Part shown: one piece after another, positions 5,385 to 5,779 of the stretch | Numbering within the stretch: position 1 is the first letter of the stretch | How the letters are laid out: every line of letters begins with the position of its first letter | Source: Oscillospiraceae bacterium | GTDB taxonomy: Bacteria; Bacillota; Clostridia; Oscillospirales; Ruminococcaceae | Length of the DNA: 5,779 bases | Assembly (NCBI GenBank): GCA_003445125.1 | Contig: DLVP01000007.1 | Coordinates: forward strand, 1 to 5,779 | Direction of reading: 5' to 3' | Notes under the pieces: model-generated | Database searches by the model: none | Seen by the model: the letters and a program-made list of their open reading frames with translations, nothing else | Told to the model about the DNA's origin: nothing | Made by a program: the position numbers and the translations under genes

Positions 5385-5555
5385 GAGTAAATGAAAAGAA
5401 AACAATAATTTCCGCAACATAGGAAAGAGACAGGCGGTCTGCGTCCGTCAAATTGATCCTCTTCAATAAAAATCGGGCTCTCTCCGGTCACCCCATTTCC
5501 CCTCTAATCCGCGCGCTGTTAACCCTTTCCCTTCGGTCGTGTCCGTCAGAAAGTA
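5385..5555. other. Intergenic stretch without recognised gene
   Basis: No open frame here has a ribosome binding site or recognisable protein. Its only notable content is the first copy of a short repeat, GTTAACC..CCCTTCGGTCGTGT (5518-5542), which recurs at the end of the window. Confidence 0.5.
5518..5542 (+). repeat. Direct repeat, first copy (partner at 5754-5779)
   Basis: GTTAACC, a pyrimidine stretch, then CCCTTCGGTCGTGT. The second copy at 5754-5779 differs by one extra base and one or two changes within the pyrimidine stretch. Both are preceded by a GCGCG(G)CT sequence. The spacing is about 236 bp. Confidence 0.75.
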
Positions 5556-5593
5556 AAAAAGAACCACGCACCGTTTGGTGCATGGTTCTTTTT
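5556..5593 (-). terminator. Intrinsic terminator after the tRNA-like segment
   Basis: AAAAAGAACCA and GCACC pair with GGTGC and TGGTTCTTTTT around a GTTT loop (5573-5576), about 17 bp long. The single C-A mismatch (5567/5582) becomes a T-G wobble on the minus strand, and the stem there ends in six Ts, so minus-strand use is favoured. It starts at the CCA end of the tRNA-like segment. Confidence 0.75.
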
Positions 5594-5630
5594 GGCTGCT
5601 CCTGTCAGGCTCGAACTGACGACACCATCG
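5593..5630 (-). pseudogene. tRNA 3'-half-like segment (T arm, acceptor strand, CCA)
   Basis: On the minus strand GTCAG-TTCGAGC-CTGAC (5620-5604) is a canonical T arm: five perfect pairs around a 7-nt loop of the TTCRAxx type. It is followed by a seven-base acceptor strand AGGAGCA, discriminator G and encoded CCA (5603-5593), then an intrinsic terminator. The matching 5' acceptor strand TGCTCCT is not found upstream in the window, and no anticodon arm can be folded; a long hairpin begins at that point. A D-arm-like piece lies farther upstream (5725-5745). It may be a decayed or interrupted tRNA gene, or a tRNA-derived repeat. The anticodon cannot be assigned. Confidence 0.45.
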
Positions 5631-5687
5631 GTCAGAAACATCGGCGATTCGCCTCGCTGCGCTTGCGACTCGCCGTGTTTCTTCCGA
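5628..5687. repeat. Long imperfect hairpin adjoining the tRNA-like segment
   Basis: TCGG, AGAAACA and CGGCGA (5628-5647) pair with TCGCCG, TGTTTCT and CCGA (5670-5687): 17 pairs interrupted by a 2/1 internal loop and one bulged T. The loop can pair further (TCGC/GCGA, 5649-5652 and 5665-5668). It replaces the anticodon-arm region of the tRNA-like segment. Confidence 0.75.
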
Positions 5688-5736
5688 CAATCGCCCTCCC
5701 TTCCTCTGCCACCGGCAGCGGTCGGGCTCTGTCCAA

Positions 5737-5758
5737 TTAACAGCCGCGCGGCTGTTAA
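5737..5758. repeat. Perfect 22-bp palindrome
   Basis: TTAACAGCCGC and its exact reverse complement meet head to head without a spacer, centred between 5747 and 5748. The left half belongs to a D-arm-like sequence, the right half to the second copy of the direct repeat, so the palindrome may simply mark the junction of two repeat units. Confidence 0.8.
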
Positions 5759-5779
5759 CCTCTCTCCCTTCGGTCGTGT
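5754..5779 (+). repeat. Direct repeat, second copy, cut by the window end
   Basis: GTTAACC, a pyrimidine stretch and CCCTTCGGTCGTGT, nearly identical to 5518-5542. The sequence stops at the window edge, so whether the whole 236-bp unit repeats cannot be seen. Confidence 0.75.

Noticed and set aside
5463..5690. Minus-strand frame of 75 codons over the tRNA-like segment
   Set aside because: It reads through the tRNA-like T arm and the terminator hairpin; no ribosome binding site and no protein similarity that I recognise.
5593..5779. Idea that the CCA-ending segment is the 3' end of tmRNA
   Set aside because: The T arm GTCAG/CTGAC and discriminator G do not match the usual tmRNA end (GGACG..ACCA type), and no tag-like frame is visible upstream in the window.

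Overview
The window looks like a stretch of chromosome from a gut-type Clostridia bacterium, most likely of the Oscillospirales/Ruminococcaceae kind. This is inferred from three things: a DeoR regulator, a YgjV-like protein and a lipoprotein with a DUF6591-like C-terminus, all with AGGAG-type ribosome binding sites; TTGACA/TATAAT promoters; and an abundant short palindromic repeat family typical of such genomes. I cannot name a species.

Positions 1-860 carry no convincing gene. They hold a mosaic of palindromic repeats, including a 215-bp ungapped direct duplication (157-371 and 593-807), three copies of one hairpin repeat and one inverted relative. From 907 to 2242 there is a divergent pair: a DeoR-family repressor on the minus strand and a YgjV-type membrane protein on the plus strand. 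They share a 124-bp spacer with overlapping promoters and a 7-11-7 inverted repeat that is a plausible operator. A bidirectional terminator follows at 2259-2288.

From 2359 to 4308 there is a second divergent pair: a serine hydrolase of the beta-lactamase/PBP fold (minus strand) and an AraC-family regulator (plus strand). The regulator is broken twice, by an in-frame TAA and by a one-base frameshift in a T run.

From 4332 to 5384 there is a single minus-strand unit: a strong promoter, a leader of about 230 nt rich in nested inverted repeats, and a secreted lipoprotein ending at a good intrinsic terminator. The leader includes a terminator directly before the ribosome binding site and a competing antiterminator-like stem. 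The leader is the most interesting regulatory signal in the window.

The last 300 bp has no clear protein gene. It holds an intrinsic terminator on the minus strand, a segment that looks exactly like the T arm, acceptor 3' strand and CCA of a tRNA, a long hairpin where the anticodon arm should be, a perfect 22-bp palindrome, and the start of what may be a second copy of a unit of about 236 bp. Nothing here amounts to a proven new system; the lipoprotein leader and the interrupted tRNA-like locus are the best candidates for follow-up.
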